Notes: a model not told the origin generated them from the letters alone. Counted from the first letter of the stretch, positions 17,421-26,680 are shown. The stretch is 64,000 nt of DNA from Methylobacterium soli (GCF_008806385.1 NZ_VZZK01000007.1:124001-188000); one strand, 5' to 3'. Made by a program: numbers and translations.

Positions 17421-17510
17421 CACCATTTCGCGCCCCGCCGCGCCGAGGTTTGGCTCACCACCGCGGGCGGCATCGCCGACCACGTGGCGCGGATGGACCG
17501 CCCGGCCTGA
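17421..17510 (+). pseudogene. Possible remnant of a polysaccharide-deacetylase-type C-terminus
   Basis: A short open stretch directly after marR reads HHFAPRRAEVWLTTAGGIAD, then HVARMDRPA and a stop at 17510. This resembles the last residues of polysaccharide deacetylase/PuuE-type proteins, whose ends often read like VWxTTAGEIADHV. There is no start codon or upstream domain, so if the resemblance is real this is a decayed fragment. Alternatively it is a chance reading in GC-rich DNA. Confidence 0.35.
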
Positions 17511-17543
17511 GCCCGAGCCTGAGCCCGAGCCTTGGCCCGGCGC

Positions 17544-20500
17544 TCAGGGGCGCCGGGCGAGATCCGCGAGCAGGCTCGAGGCGACCACCGCCTTCGAGAC
17601 CGTGAGGCCGGAGGCCGCGATGGCCTCGACCGCGCCGCGGATGCGGGCGAGCGCGGGCCCCCGCGCGGCGCTCCAGGCCGCGACCGCCTCGGCGCCGGCG
17701 CCGACATCCCCCACCACCTCGGCGGTCAGCCCGCGATGGGCCGTGGAGATGCCCGCCACCGCCCGCTCGAGGGCGATGTGGTCGAAGGTGTCGCTCACCG
17801 GCACCTGGCGGGCCTCGGCCGCGAGGTCGTCGAGCCGGAAGGCGTGCTCGATGGCGAAGTGGGTCGCGGCGATCTCCGGCACCGAGTGGCCGTCGGTCTC
17901 GGCGATGCGCACGATGTCGGGGGCCGAGACCAGCGCCTTGAGCGAGGCGAGGCGCCGGGCCGGCTCCTCGGCCATGCCCTGGTCGACGAGGGCGGCGCGG
18001 CGGGCCTCGATGGAGGCGAGCGCCTCCGGATCGAGGATGCGCGGCAGCGCCTCCAGCACCGCCGCGATGCCCTCGCGGTAGCGGGCGACGGTGGGCGCGA
18101 TGCCCCCGGTCAGGTCGAGGTTGCGGATGAACCAGACGATGCGGTTCTGCAGCAGGTCCTGCACCTCGGCGTAGAGGCCGAGCTGCGCCTGGCCGGGCAT
18201 GCGCCGGTCCGGCATCGCCGCGTCGAGGGCGTCGATGGCCTGGTTCAGCTCCATCAGCCCGAAGGCGTCGCGGGTCACCGCGTAGGCCCGGGCGATGGTG
18301 GCGGCATCCGCCCCCGTCTCGTCCATCAGCCGGGTCACGAGGGTGGGCCCGCCCCGGTTGACGATGATGTTCGAGAGCGCGGTCGCGATGATCTCCCGGC
18401 GCAGGCGATGCCCCTTCACGGCGTCGGGGAATTGCCGCTTGAGCGCCTGCGGGAAGTAGCGCTGCAGCTCGCGGTCGAAATAGGGATCGTCCGGCACCGG
18501 GCTCGCCAGGATGGCGTCGTAGAGCGAGAGCTTGGCATAGGCCAGGAGCACCGCGTATTCCGGCCGGGTCAGGCCCTCGCCGCGGCGCAGGCGCTCGCCC
18601 AGCGTCGCGTCGTCGGGCAGGAACTCGACGGCGCGGTCGAGCCGCCCCTCCGCCTCGAGCGCCTGCATCACCCGCATGGCGAAGCCCGTCTCGGCGGTGC
18701 CGCGGCGCAGCGCCAGGGAGAGGGCGAGGGTCTGGAGCTCGTTGTTGCGCAGGACGAGGGCGGCGACCTCGTCGGTCATCGAGACCAGGAGCGCGTTGCG
18801 CGCCGTCTCGCCGAGGCGGCCGTCGCGCTCCGGGATCATCAGGGCGATCTTGATGTTCACCTCGACGTCGGAGGTGTTGACGCCCGCCGAGTTGTCGATG
18901 GCGTCGGTGTTGAGCCGGATGCCGGCGCGGGCGGCCTCGATGCGCCCGCGCTGGGTCAGGCCGAGATTGGCGCCCTCCCCCACGACCTTGGCGCGCAGCA
19001 TCGCGCCGGTGATGCGCACCGCGTCGTTGGCCCGGTCGCCCGCCTCCTCGTCGCTCTCGGAGGAGGCGCGCACGTAGGTGCCGATGCCGCCGAACCAGAG
19101 CAGGTCGACCGGCGCCCGCAGGATCGCCTGCATCACCTCGGCCGGGCTCGCCTCCGCCGCGCTGATGCCCAGAGCCGCCCGGATCTCGGGCGAGAGCGGG
19201 ATCGTCTTCAGGCTGCGCGAGAACACGCCGCCGCCCGGCGCGATCAGGCTGGTGTCGTAATCGCCCCAGCTCGACCGGCCGAGGCCGAACAGGCGCCGGC
19301 GCTCGGCAAAGCTCGCGGCCGGGTCCGGGTCGGGATCGAGGAAGATGTCGCGGTGGTCGAAGGCCGCCACGAGCTTGAGGCTCTGCGACAGGAGCATGCC
19401 GTTGCCGAACACGTCGCCCGACATGTCGCCGACGCCCACCACCGTGACGGGGTCGCGCTGCACGTCCACGTCGATCTCGCGGAAATGCCGCTTCACCGCC
19501 TCCCAGGCGCCCCGCGCGGTGATGCCCATGCCCTTGTGGTCGTAGCCCTGGCTGCCCCCCGACGCGAAGGCGTCGCCGAGCCAGTGGCCCTTCTCCAGGG
19601 AAAGGCCGTTGGCGATGTCCGAGAAGGTCGCCGTGCCCTTGTCGGCGGCGACCACCAGGTAGGCGTCGTCCGGGTCGTGCCGGACCGTGTCGGGCGGGGG
19701 CAGGATGGCGTCGCCCACGATGTTGTCGGTGAGCTCGAGCAGCGTGCGGATGAAGAGCTTGTAGCTCTCGGTGCCCTCCGCGAGCCAGGCGGCGCGCTCG
19801 GAGGCCGGCGGCAGGCGCTTGGGGAAGAACCCGCCCTTGGCGCCGACCGGCACGATCACGGCGTTCTTGACCTGCTGCGCCTTGACGAGGCCCAGGATCT
19901 CGGTGCGAAAATCCTCCGGCCGGTCGGACCAGCGCAGGCCCCCGCGCGCGACGTAGCCGTAGCGCAAGTGCAGGCCCTCGACGCGGGGGGCGTAGACGAA
20001 GATCTCGAAGAAGGGCCGCGGCAGGGGCATGCCGGAGACCTGGGCGCAGGCGAACTTGAACGAGATCGTCTCGCGCGGGTGCCCCTCGGCGTCGCGCTGG
20101 TAGAAGTTGGTGCGGATCGCCGCCTCGACGAGGTTCACGAAGCGGCGCAGGATCCGGTCCTCGTCGAGGCTCGTGACTGCGGCCAAAGCGGTCTCGATCT
20201 CGGCGCGGATCGCGGCCTGCGCGGCCTCGCGGTCGCCCTCGGCCGCCGGGTCGAAGCGGGCCCGGAACAGGGCGGCGATGCGGGCGGCGAGCGCCCCGTG
20301 GCGGCTCAGCGTCGCGGCGAGGTAATCCTGGCCGTAGCGGATGCGCAGCTGGCGCAGGTAGCGCCCGAGCGCCCGCATCAGGGCGGTGTCGCGCCAGTCG
20401 AGCCCGGCCTCCAGGATCAGGCGGTTGTAGCCGTCGGATTCGGCCCGCCCCTCCGACAGGGCGAAGAGCGCCGCCTCCAGGGGCTTCTCGGCGCGGGCGA

Positions 20501-22409
20501 GGTCGATCGGCGCGCCGGTGGCGCGCTCCAGGAGCATGTCGTGCAGCCAGACCCAGGTCTCGGCGGCCCCGAGCTCGATCCGGTAGGTGCGCTCGTTGAT
20601 GACCCGGAAGCCGAGATTCTCCAGCGCCGGCACCCGCTCGGAGAGCGGCAGCGCGGCGCCCCGGGTGAAGACCTTGAGGCGAACCTGCGCGTCCCGGTCG
20701 GTGTCGCGCCGGTCGAGGTCGACCGCGCGGGGAGCGGCCTCGCTCAGGCGCTCCAGGATGGCGATGTCGCGCACCGCCGCCTCGGGGGTGAAGGTCTCCC
20801 GGTAGCCCACCGAGAAGGCGTCCGCGTAGCGCCCCGCCAGGGCCCGGGCGCTCTGGCCCGGAAGGGTCTCGGAGAGCGCCTCGCGCAGGCCGTCGCCCCA
20901 GGTCTGGACGATGCGCGCGACGCCGGCCTCCAGGGCCGTCGGGTCGCGCTCCTGCCGGCCCTTGCCGGCGAAGCCGATGATGAAGTGGGTGCGCGCCAGC
21001 GGGCCCTCGGGGAAGGCCGGGTAGGCGGCCGAGAGGCGCCCGCCATATTCCTCCGCCAGATAGGCGCCGATGCGGGCCCGCACGCCAGAGTCGTAGCGGT
21101 CCTTCGGCACGTAGACGAGGAGCGAGACGAAGCGGCCGAACCGGTCCGGCCGCGACAGCACGCGGATGCGCGGCCGGTCGGCGAGGTTCATGATCGCGAG
21201 GGCGAAGCGGTGGAGCCGGTCGACGTCGATCTGGAAGAGATCGTCGCGCGGGTAGGTTTCCAGCACGTCGATCAGGGTGCGCCCGGCATGGCTCGTCGGG
21301 TCGAGGCCGGCGCGGTCGACGACCTCCGCCACCTTGCCGCGCAGGTAGGGCACCTCGCGCGCCGGGCTCGAATAGGCGGTGGCGGCGAACAGGCCGACGA
21401 TGCGCATCTCCCCCGAGAGCGCCCCGGCGGCGGTGTAGAGCTTGACCTCGATGTAATCGAGATGGGTCGGCCGGTGGACGCGGGCGCGGGCGCTCGCCTT
21501 GGTGACGATGAGCGCCTGGGGCCCCTGCAGGAAGGCGGCGATCTCGGGCGTCATGTCGACGAAGCTGCGCCCGAGGCGGAGCACCTCCACCTTCGGGTCG
21601 CGCAGGAGCCCGAGGGCGGTGTCGCCCACGATCGGGTGCGATTGCCCGTCGAGGCCGTGCGCGCGCATCCCGAGAAGCGTGAAGTGCCCGTCGCGCAGCC
21701 ATTCGAGGAAGGCGAGCGCCTCGCGCGCCTCGGCGGCGGGGAGCGGCGGCGGCGCGGCGCGATAGGCCTCGATGATCGCGTCGAGGAGCCCCTGCATCGC
21801 CTCGGCATCGTCGGTCGCGACGGCGACGTCGGTGTAGACCCGGGTCAGGCCCTCGATGAGGCGCGCCCGCGCCTCCGCGCCGTCGAGCCGGTCGAGGTGG
21901 ATGTGCAGGAAGCTCTCGCGCCGGAAGGCGCCCTGGGCATCCGCCGTTGTCTCGCCGACCACCCGGGTGAGCGTGCCCTCCGCGTCGCGCTCCACCCCGA
22001 AGATCGGGTGCGCCACGAGGAGCGGGGCCAGACCCTGGTTCGCCAGCTCCGCCAGGGTCGAATCGAGCAGGAAGGGCCGGTTGTCGTTGATCACTTCGAG
22101 GATCGTGAGGTCGCGGGGGCGTCCGCCGGGCCCGGCCCCCTCCGCCGCGACGTCGCGCAGCCGCAGATCCGCCTCGGCATGGGGGCCGCGCGGGGCCGAG
22201 AGGTCGTGCCGCGCCGCGATCGCCAGCTCGGCCAGCGTCTCGGGGGAATAGGGGGCGAGATCCTCGGGCAGGACGCGCCCGTACAGGTCCCGGACGAAGC
22301 CGCCCGGATGCCCCCGCTCCTCGACGAGGGCGGCCGCGGCCTCGATCAGCCCGGTGCGCGCCGCTTTCCCTTCCGGGGAGGTCAGGGCCGTTGCCGCTTC
22401 AACCGTCAT
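17544..22409 (-). CDS. NAD-specific glutamate dehydrogenase, large (~180 kDa) type
   Basis: Very large catabolic glutamate dehydrogenase, 1621 residues, matching the family's usual ~1600. It oxidises glutamate to 2-oxoglutarate and ammonia with NAD. The long N-terminal half carries ACT-like regulatory regions (VINDNRPFLLDSTLAELANQ, KASARARVHRPTHLDYIEVK). The catalytic core includes FKFACAQVSGMPLPRPFFEI, GGLRWSDRPEDFRTEILGLV, VPVGAKGGFFPKRLPP, GVGDMSGDVFGNGMLLS and WFGGIGTYV. ATG 22409 is preferred, with AGGAG upstream; a longer frame to 22499 adds an Arg/Cys-rich stretch. It is monocistronic and converges on the marR side. Confidence 0.96.
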   Translation of the reverse strand: MTVEAATALTSPEGKAARTGLIEAAAALVEERGHPGGFVRDLYGRVLPEDLAPYSPETLAELAIAARHDLSAPRGPHAEADLRLRDVAAEGAGPGGRPRDLTILEVINDNRPFLLDSTLAELANQGLAPLLVAHPIFGVERDAEGTLTRVVGETTADAQGAFRRESFLHIHLDRLDGAEARARLIEGLTRVYTDVAVATDDAEAMQGLLDAIIEAYRAAPPPLPAAEAREALAFLEWLRDGHFTLLGMRAHGLDGQSHPIVGDTALGLLRDPKVEVLRLGRSFVDMTPEIAAFLQGPQALIVTKASARARVHRPTHLDYIEVKLYTAAGALSGEMRIVGLFAATAYSSPAREVPYLRGKVAEVVDRAGLDPTSHAGRTLIDVLETYPRDDLFQIDVDRLHRFALAIMNLADRPRIRVLSRPDRFGRFVSLLVYVPKDRYDSGVRARIGAYLAEEYGGRLSAAYPAFPEGPLARTHFIIGFAGKGRQERDPTALEAGVARIVQTWGDGLREALSETLPGQSARALAGRYADAFSVGYRETFTPEAAVRDIAILERLSEAAPRAVDLDRRDTDRDAQVRLKVFTRGAALPLSERVPALENLGFRVINERTYRIELGAAETWVWLHDMLLERATGAPIDLARAEKPLEAALFALSEGRAESDGYNRLILEAGLDWRDTALMRALGRYLRQLRIRYGQDYLAATLSRHGALAARIAALFRARFDPAAEGDREAAQAAIRAEIETALAAVTSLDEDRILRRFVNLVEAAIRTNFYQRDAEGHPRETISFKFACAQVSGMPLPRPFFEIFVYAPRVEGLHLRYGYVARGGLRWSDRPEDFRTEILGLVKAQQVKNAVIVPVGAKGGFFPKRLPPASERAAWLAEGTESYKLFIRTLLELTDNIVGDAILPPPDTVRHDPDDAYLVVAADKGTATFSDIANGLSLEKGHWLGDAFASGGSQGYDHKGMGITARGAWEAVKRHFREIDVDVQRDPVTVVGVGDMSGDVFGNGMLLSQSLKLVAAFDHRDIFLDPDPDPAASFAERRRLFGLGRSSWGDYDTSLIAPGGGVFSRSLKTIPLSPEIRAALGISAAEASPAEVMQAILRAPVDLLWFGGIGTYVRASSESDEEAGDRANDAVRITGAMLRAKVVGEGANLGLTQRGRIEAARAGIRLNTDAIDNSAGVNTSDVEVNIKIALMIPERDGRLGETARNALLVSMTDEVAALVLRNNELQTLALSLALRRGTAETGFAMRVMQALEAEGRLDRAVEFLPDDATLGERLRRGEGLTRPEYAVLLAYAKLSLYDAILASPVPDDPYFDRELQRYFPQALKRQFPDAVKGHRLRREIIATALSNIIVNRGGPTLVTRLMDETGADAATIARAYAVTRDAFGLMELNQAIDALDAAMPDRRMPGQAQLGLYAEVQDLLQNRIVWFIRNLDLTGGIAPTVARYREGIAAVLEALPRILDPEALASIEARRAALVDQGMAEEPARRLASLKALVSAPDIVRIAETDGHSVPEIAATHFAIEHAFRLDDLAAEARQVPVSDTFDHIALERAVAGISTAHRGLTAEVVGDVGAGAEAVAAWSAARGPALARIRGAVEAIAASGLTVSKAVVASSLLADLARRP

Positions 22410-22852
22410 CGCCGATCTCCTGTCGCGGGGGGCTGCCGGCCTCGCAGCGTAGCAGCATCTCTGCCGGCTTGGCAGATTGCCGTGACGGAACGCCGACACC
22501 GGACTGGCCCGCGCCCGGCCACCGGTGCGGGAACGGGGGCGCCGGCGCGCGAAGACCCTCCGCTACGCCTGCGCCCCTCATTCCCCTCGCGGCCCGTGCG
22601 AGCTGCGCGGGGGATGACGATCAGAGATCAGATTCGGGTGAGGTGGAAAAGCCCGCGCCCCGCCGGCGTGGCCCGAGGCGCGGCATTCGGGTGACAGGCG
22701 CGGCCTGCCGTCATCGCGGGGCGGCCCGATCCGCGCCGGCGGCCGGAGCCCGCGCCCGGCGCCGTTCGTCTGGGATCGTACGCAGCGCCGGTGAAATCTT
22801 TCGGAGTAGTCCCAATGAAGCTAGCCTCCGGATTGCTGATTTGCAGGGGGCA
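22410..22852. other. Intergenic stretch without a recognisable gene
   Basis: The ~440 bp upstream of the glutamate dehydrogenase gene should contain its promoter. No frame here has a start, ribosome-binding site and protein-like composition together, and no clear operator or RNA structure was recognised. Confidence 0.4.
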
Positions 22853-23044
22853 ATGATGGCAACATGGTCGGGACTGCTTCGCTTGGCGCAAGCTTGGTAT
22901 CGCGGCGATCTGACGATCCTGCCTGAGGGCATGGTCATCACCCACGCGCAGACCGATCGATTTCATCCCTCGACCCATTGCCCGACAGCGCGCGAGCTGA
23001 TCGGGATGGCGCGTTCTTCGCGCAGACTTGCATCCCGCCTTTAG
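22853..23044 (+). CDS. Possible small hypothetical protein
   Basis: A 63-residue frame begins MMATWSGLLRLAQAWYRGDL, preceded by the purine-rich GCAGGGGGCA. Its codon use is less GC-rich at the third position than the neighbours (many A and T endings), which fits a recently acquired or fast-evolving gene, or simply non-coding DNA. No family was recognised. It lies in an otherwise gene-poor 0.9-kb stretch. Confidence 0.35.
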   Translation: MMATWSGLLRLAQAWYRGDLTILPEGMVITHAQTDRFHPSTHCPTARELIGMARSSRRLASRL

Positions 23045-23303
23045 ACCTGTTTTTCCGATCGCGTCGTCATCGGGAACCGCTCCAAGTCCTTGGTGTGACG
23101 CGCCTTGATGGGACGCGCGTCCTGGCGCCGAACCGGTCTCCACATCGGCTCGGCGTGCTCTCGGGCCGCCCTTCCCGGGCCCCGCCGATCGTCCCCGCAC
23201 GCGCGCTCTCCTGCGCATTCCCGCTCCGCGCCAAGGACCTGCCGCCCCCGCAACCGGGTTATGCTGCCGGGCCGTCCGGAAGGGGAAGGAGCTTGCGGGA
23301 AGC

Positions 23304-23582
23304 ATGGCGGAACTCGTCTACACGCGTCTGCAGGACCATCCGCGCGAGACCTACTTCGCCACGAGCGGGGCCCTCATCGTCGGGCGGATCGACTGCATCT
23401 GCCCGGATCCGCCGCCGGCGGAGCAATGGGGCTGGGGCATGAGCCTCGATATCGGGGCGCTGCCCTTCCGCCGCGGCGGGGTCGCCCCCTCGCGGGAGGG
23501 GGCCGCGGCGGCCCTCGGGGAGGCCTGGGCGCAGTGGAAGGCCTGGGCGGGCCTGCGCGATATCGAGGCGATCAGCCCCTGA
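23304..23582 (+). CDS. Hypothetical protein, 92 residues
   Basis: Small soluble protein beginning MAELVYTRLQDHPRETYFAT. Composition is protein-like: two Cys in RIDCICPDPPP, several Trp (EQWGWGM, AWAQWKAWAG) and a Gly/Arg patch. GGGAAGGAG lies about ten bases upstream of the ATG. It stands alone and converges on the orphan binding-protein gene; a 13-bp unit CACATGGCCGCCT is repeated twice between the two stops (23621-23646). No family or function was recognised. Confidence 0.65.
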   Translation: MAELVYTRLQDHPRETYFATSGALIVGRIDCICPDPPPAEQWGWGMSLDIGALPFRRGGVAPSREGAAAALGEAWAQWKAWAGLRDIEAISP

Positions 23583-23645
23583 GGCGCCCGCGCGCGGCAT
23601 GGCCGCTTCCTGACCGCCGTCACATGGCCGCCTCACATGGCCGCC

Positions 23646-24707
23646 TCAGCCCGGCCGCGCCTTGGCGCCGTAGCGGCGCGTCCACTCGCGCAGGATGCGG
23701 GCGCGGTTGGCCGCCTCCCAGGCGCGGTCGTTGCGGATCATCCGCGCCTCCGCGTGGGGCGGGTAGATCGAGAGCGGGCTCGACACGTCCGGATAGGCGA
23801 CGACCGCGAAGCTGCGCGCGTAGATCTCGTTGGCCTCGCGCGAGGCCGCCCAGTCGACGACGCGCCGGGCGAGGTCGGGATGGGGCGTCGTCCGCAGGAT
23901 GGCGATCGCCTCCTGCTCCCAGCCGACGCCGTCGACCGGCACGATGACGTCGACGGGGGCCCCGTTCGCCTTCTCGGTGGCCGCCCGCATGTCGAAGGAG
24001 AGGCCCGCGATGACCTCGCCCCGCGCGGCGGCGTGGCAGGGCGCCGAGCCGGAGGGCAGGTAGGCCGAGACGTTCCGGTCGAGGGCGTCCATGTAGGCCC
24101 AGCCGGCCGCCTCGCCCATGCTCTGCAGCCAGCCGGCCACGAGGAGGAAGCCCGTCCCCGACAGGTTCGGGTTCGGCATCGCGACCTGCCCCTTGAGCCC
24201 GGGCGTCAGCAATTCCCGCCAGAGTTGCGGAGGCAGCAACCCCGCCGCGGCGGCCCGGCCGCTGTTGAAGCAGATCGCCCCCAGATAGGCGTCCATGCCG
24301 GTCCAGGCATAGGGCGGCGTCGGATCCCGGAAGAACGCGCGGAGCTGCGCGGCGCCCGGCGGTTCGTAGGCGGCCAGGAGCCCCGCCTGCTTGAGGATGA
24401 CGAGGCTGGAGGCCGCGAGCCCGAAGACGATGTCGGCCTGCGGCCGTTCCGCCTCGGCGAGGAGCCGGTCGGTGATGACGCCCGTCGAGCCCCGGATCCA
24501 CAGGGGCTCGACCTCCGGCAGGGCGCGGCGCAGCCCCGCATCGATCCAGGCGATCTGCTCGGTCTCGATCGCCGTGTAGATCGTGATCGGGGTGCGCTCG
24601 CCGGCCGCCCCGGCGCCGGCCCAGGCCATCTCGGCCGCGGAGATGATCCAGGCCAGGGCGCATAGGAGGCCGCGAAGCCGTCGCCCTCCCTCCATTCCGC
24701 CGGTCAT
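23646..24707 (-). CDS. Extracellular substrate-binding protein, iron/phosphonate type (AfuA-like), orphan
   Basis: Periplasmic binding protein, 353 residues, of the Fe(III)/2-aminoethylphosphonate group (SBP_bac_1-like). A signal peptide covers about residues 10-36; the mature protein opens TPITIYTAIETEQIAWIDAG and continues with WIRGSTGVITDRLLAE, GMDAYLGAICFNS and VAMPNPNLSGTGFLLVAGWL. Typical partners (permease and ATPase) are absent on both sides, so it either works with a distant transporter or acts as a solute sensor. Ligand unknown. Confidence 0.85.
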   Translation of the reverse strand: MTGGMEGGRRLRGLLCALAWIISAAEMAWAGAGAAGERTPITIYTAIETEQIAWIDAGLRRALPEVEPLWIRGSTGVITDRLLAEAERPQADIVFGLAASSLVILKQAGLLAAYEPPGAAQLRAFFRDPTPPYAWTGMDAYLGAICFNSGRAAAAGLLPPQLWRELLTPGLKGQVAMPNPNLSGTGFLLVAGWLQSMGEAAGWAYMDALDRNVSAYLPSGSAPCHAAARGEVIAGLSFDMRAATEKANGAPVDVIVPVDGVGWEQEAIAILRTTPHPDLARRVVDWAASREANEIYARSFAVVAYPDVSSPLSIYPPHAEARMIRNDRAWEAANRARILREWTRRYGAKARPG

Positions 24708-24988
24708 CGGACGCGCCTCCGCCCGGAGCCCCGCGCGGGCGGCGCTCCCCGGGCTGGCTAGCAGAAATCCCCGGGCCTTCCTAAGCCCAGGCGCGGTTCG
24801 CCGGAAGCCTGCCGCAGGCCTGCTACACGCCTGCCGGACATCCGCTGGAGCGTGACGACGCTTGGCCCGAACATCGCGTCCCGGTCGTTCGGGTGCCCTG
24901 GCGCACGGGATACCGGGGCGCGCGCGCTAGGTTCGTTCAGGAAGTGCCCGTAGCCTCGGCGGGTCGGGGGACGCATCAAGGTGCCGCG

Positions 24989-25465
24989 ATGACGCTTCGC
25001 TCGCTCGTCTGCCCGCTCTGCCGCGTCACGACGCTCGGCAGGTTCCGCGGCGGGATTCTCAGGGTGATTCCCAGGATGATTCCCAGGATGATTCTCGGCG
25101 TGAGCCTCGGCCTGATTGTCGGCTTGGCTCCCCTCGGGTCGGGCGGGGCGCGGGCGCAATTCTCCCCGGAGGTGCAGGGCTGGCTCTCGGCCCTCGTCAC
25201 CAAGATCGACCGGGCGGACCGTGACCGGAGCGACCCCTCCGGCGCGAAGGCCGCCGGCACCGTGATGATCCGGGTGCAGGTGGCCGCCGACGGCTTCGTG
25301 AACCGGGTCTTCCTCGAGCGCAGCTCCGGCTCGACCGCCCTCGACGACCGGGCCCTCTCCGCGGCCCGGGCCGCGAGCCCCTTCACCCCGCCGCCGCCCA
25401 CGCTCCTGACGCGCGAGGGCGTGACCGAGCTGAGCTTCCCCTTACGCCTCGCGCGCAAGCCCTGA
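24989..25465 (+). CDS. TonB C-terminal-domain (energy transducer family) exported protein
   Basis: Protein of 158 residues with an N-terminal hydrophobic segment and a TonB-type C-terminal domain: MIRVQVAADGFVNRVFLERS, then SGSTALDDRALSAARAASPF and SPFTPPPP. It lacks the long Pro-rich spacer of a classical TonB, so it may be a short periplasmic TonB-like protein rather than an energy transducer. ATG 24989 is favoured because the hydrophobic signal follows it; an upstream in-frame ATG at 24893 adds an Arg-rich stretch. The signal region is built partly from a 12-bp repeat coding for RMIP. Confidence 0.75.
   Translation: MTLRSLVCPLCRVTTLGRFRGGILRVIPRMIPRMILGVSLGLIVGLAPLGSGGARAQFSPEVQGWLSALVTKIDRADRDRSDPSGAKAAGTVMIRVQVAADGFVNRVFLERSSGSTALDDRALSAARAASPFTPPPPTLLTREGVTELSFPLRLARKP
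25054..25101. repeat. In-frame 12-bp tandem repeat in the TonB-like gene
   Basis: Four adjacent units of the form GATTCYCRGSRT (25054-25065, 25066-25077, 25078-25089, 25090-25101); the middle two are identical. They encode the repeated Ile-Pro-Arg-Met stretch just before the hydrophobic segment and keep the reading frame. Confidence 0.8.
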
Positions 25466-25552
25466 ATGCCGGGTCGACCCAAGGTCGAGCCGAAGTCCAG
25501 CCATGACGTGAGGGCGCTGCTGCACCGCAGCACGAACGCGCGATGCGCCACG

Positions 25553-25585
25553 AAAAAACGCGCCCCGGATCGCTCCGGAGCGCGT
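25553..25585 (-). terminator. Rho-independent terminator for the small membrane-protein gene
   Basis: A 12-bp stem with one mismatch and a 4-nt loop spans 25558-25585. On the leftward strand it is followed by TTTTTT (25553-25558). It lies ~50 bp after the stop at 25635, as expected for that gene. Confidence 0.85.
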
Positions 25586-25634
25586 CGATCGGATGGAAGC
25601 CTGGCGGGTCGGCGCTGGGCCGGCCCGGCCCGGA

Positions 25635-25802
25635 TCAGGCGGCGAGCTTGACCTCGGCCGGGCTGTTCTCGTTGACGGCGACGAGCTCGCCGGCCGAGAC
25701 GGTAACACCTTCAGCGGGGGTCAGGCGGTCGGCCACGAAGGCGACCAGCGAGACGTTGACGGCGGCGACGGCGATCAGGGCGGCGATGGTGAGGGTGATC
25801 AT
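25635..25802 (-). CDS. Small single-span membrane protein, 55 residues
   Basis: Begins MITLTIAALIAVAAVNVSLV and continues AFVADRLTPAEGVTVSAGEL, ending in an Asn/Glu-containing tail. One hydrophobic helix (about residues 3-26) suggests an inner-membrane miniprotein. A well-formed terminator follows, which supports a genuine transcript. No strong Shine-Dalgarno is seen before the ATG. Function unknown. Confidence 0.7.
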   Translation of the reverse strand: MITLTIAALIAVAAVNVSLVAFVADRLTPAEGVTVSAGELVAVNENSPAEVKLAA

Positions 25803-25861
25803 CGGAGAAGGTCCCGGTGGGCAATTGCGATGACGCTGATATGGCACCGCACAAAGACTTT

Positions 25862-25874
25862 TGGCATGCCACAT
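25862..25874. promoter_or_regulatory. Palindrome TGGCATGCCA upstream of the small membrane-protein gene
   Basis: The perfect 10-bp palindrome at 25862-25871 lies 60 bp upstream of the start at 25802. Together with flanking bases, TTGGCATGCCACAT (25861-25874) matches, on the opposite strand, the copy beside marR at 16781-16794. This could be a shared regulator-binding site; the regulator is unidentified. Confidence 0.4.
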
Positions 25875-25963
25875 CCCACAAGCCATCCATGCGCTGACGT
25901 CATGCGTCCACGCCCGGACGCGGCGGTCCCTGCGACGGGGTCAGGGTCCGGGCGAGGGCCGCT

Positions 25964-26680
25964 TCAGGCGCCGCGCAGGGCGTGCAGGGTCCGGCGCTGG
26001 CATCCGGCCGCGTCGAAATTCTCCGGGTCGAGCCAGGCCGCGAAGGCGGCGCGCAGGCGCGGCCACTCGGCATCCGTGACCGAGAACCAGGCCGTGTCGC
26101 GCGAGCGGCCCTTGGTGACGATGGCGTTGCGGAAGATGCCCTCGAAGGTGAAGCCGTAGCGCAGCGCCGCCGCGCGCGAGGGCGCGTTGAGGCTGTCGCA
26201 TTTCCACTCGTAGCGCCGGTAGCCGAGCCCGTCGAAGGCGCGGGCCATCATCAGGGCCATCGCCTCGGTGCCGGCGGCCCGGCCCGAGAGGTCCGGCCCG
26301 AAATGGATGTGCCCGACCTCGATCACCCCGTGGGCCGGCTCGATCCGCAGATAGGCGGCGAGCCCGAGCGCCCGCTCGCCCGCCGCGTCGAGGATCGCGT
26401 GGTGCAGCGGGTCGGAGCTCGCCGCGATCCCGGCGAGGCGGTCGCGATAGGCGGCCTCGCTCGCGGGCGGCTCGGCCGGCAGGTAGGTCCAGCGCGCCGG
26501 GTCTGCGCCGAGCGCCGCGTAGAGGTCGGCGGCGTGGCGCTCGGGATCGAGCGGGACGATCCGGCAGAGGCGGCCCTGCAGCGCCGCGCGCGGCGGGTGC
26601 GGGCGCGGCGACCAGCCCGGCAGAGCGGGGCCGACCGGCTGGCCGTGGGCGTTCGCGCGCGCGCCGTCCTCCGCGCTCAT
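25964..26680 (-). CDS. GNAT family N-acetyltransferase (RimJ/RimL type)
   Basis: Acetyl-CoA-dependent acetyltransferase, 238 residues. The N-terminus has LCRIVPLDPERHAADLYAAL. The core motifs HGVIEVGHIHFGPDLSGRAA and GTEAMALMMARAFDGLGYRR precede EWKCDSLNAPSRAAALRYGF and TFEGIFRNAIVTKGRSRDTA, which is the RimJ/RimL pattern. It overlaps the stop of the PaiB-like gene by 4 bp, so the two are co-translated. Substrate (small molecule or protein N-terminus) is unknown. Confidence 0.9.
   Translation of the reverse strand: MSAEDGARANAHGQPVGPALPGWSPRPHPPRAALQGRLCRIVPLDPERHAADLYAALGADPARWTYLPAEPPASEAAYRDRLAGIAASSDPLHHAILDAAGERALGLAAYLRIEPAHGVIEVGHIHFGPDLSGRAAGTEAMALMMARAFDGLGYRRYEWKCDSLNAPSRAAALRYGFTFEGIFRNAIVTKGRSRDTAWFSVTDAEWPRLRAAFAAWLDPENFDAAGCQRRTLHALRGA

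Noticed and set aside
17544..22409. Very long open frames antisense to the glutamate dehydrogenase gene, on the plus strand
   Set aside because: Their composition is Arg/Gly/Ala/Asp-rich with no domain, as expected from the high GC content; the minus-strand reading has a complete known enzyme.
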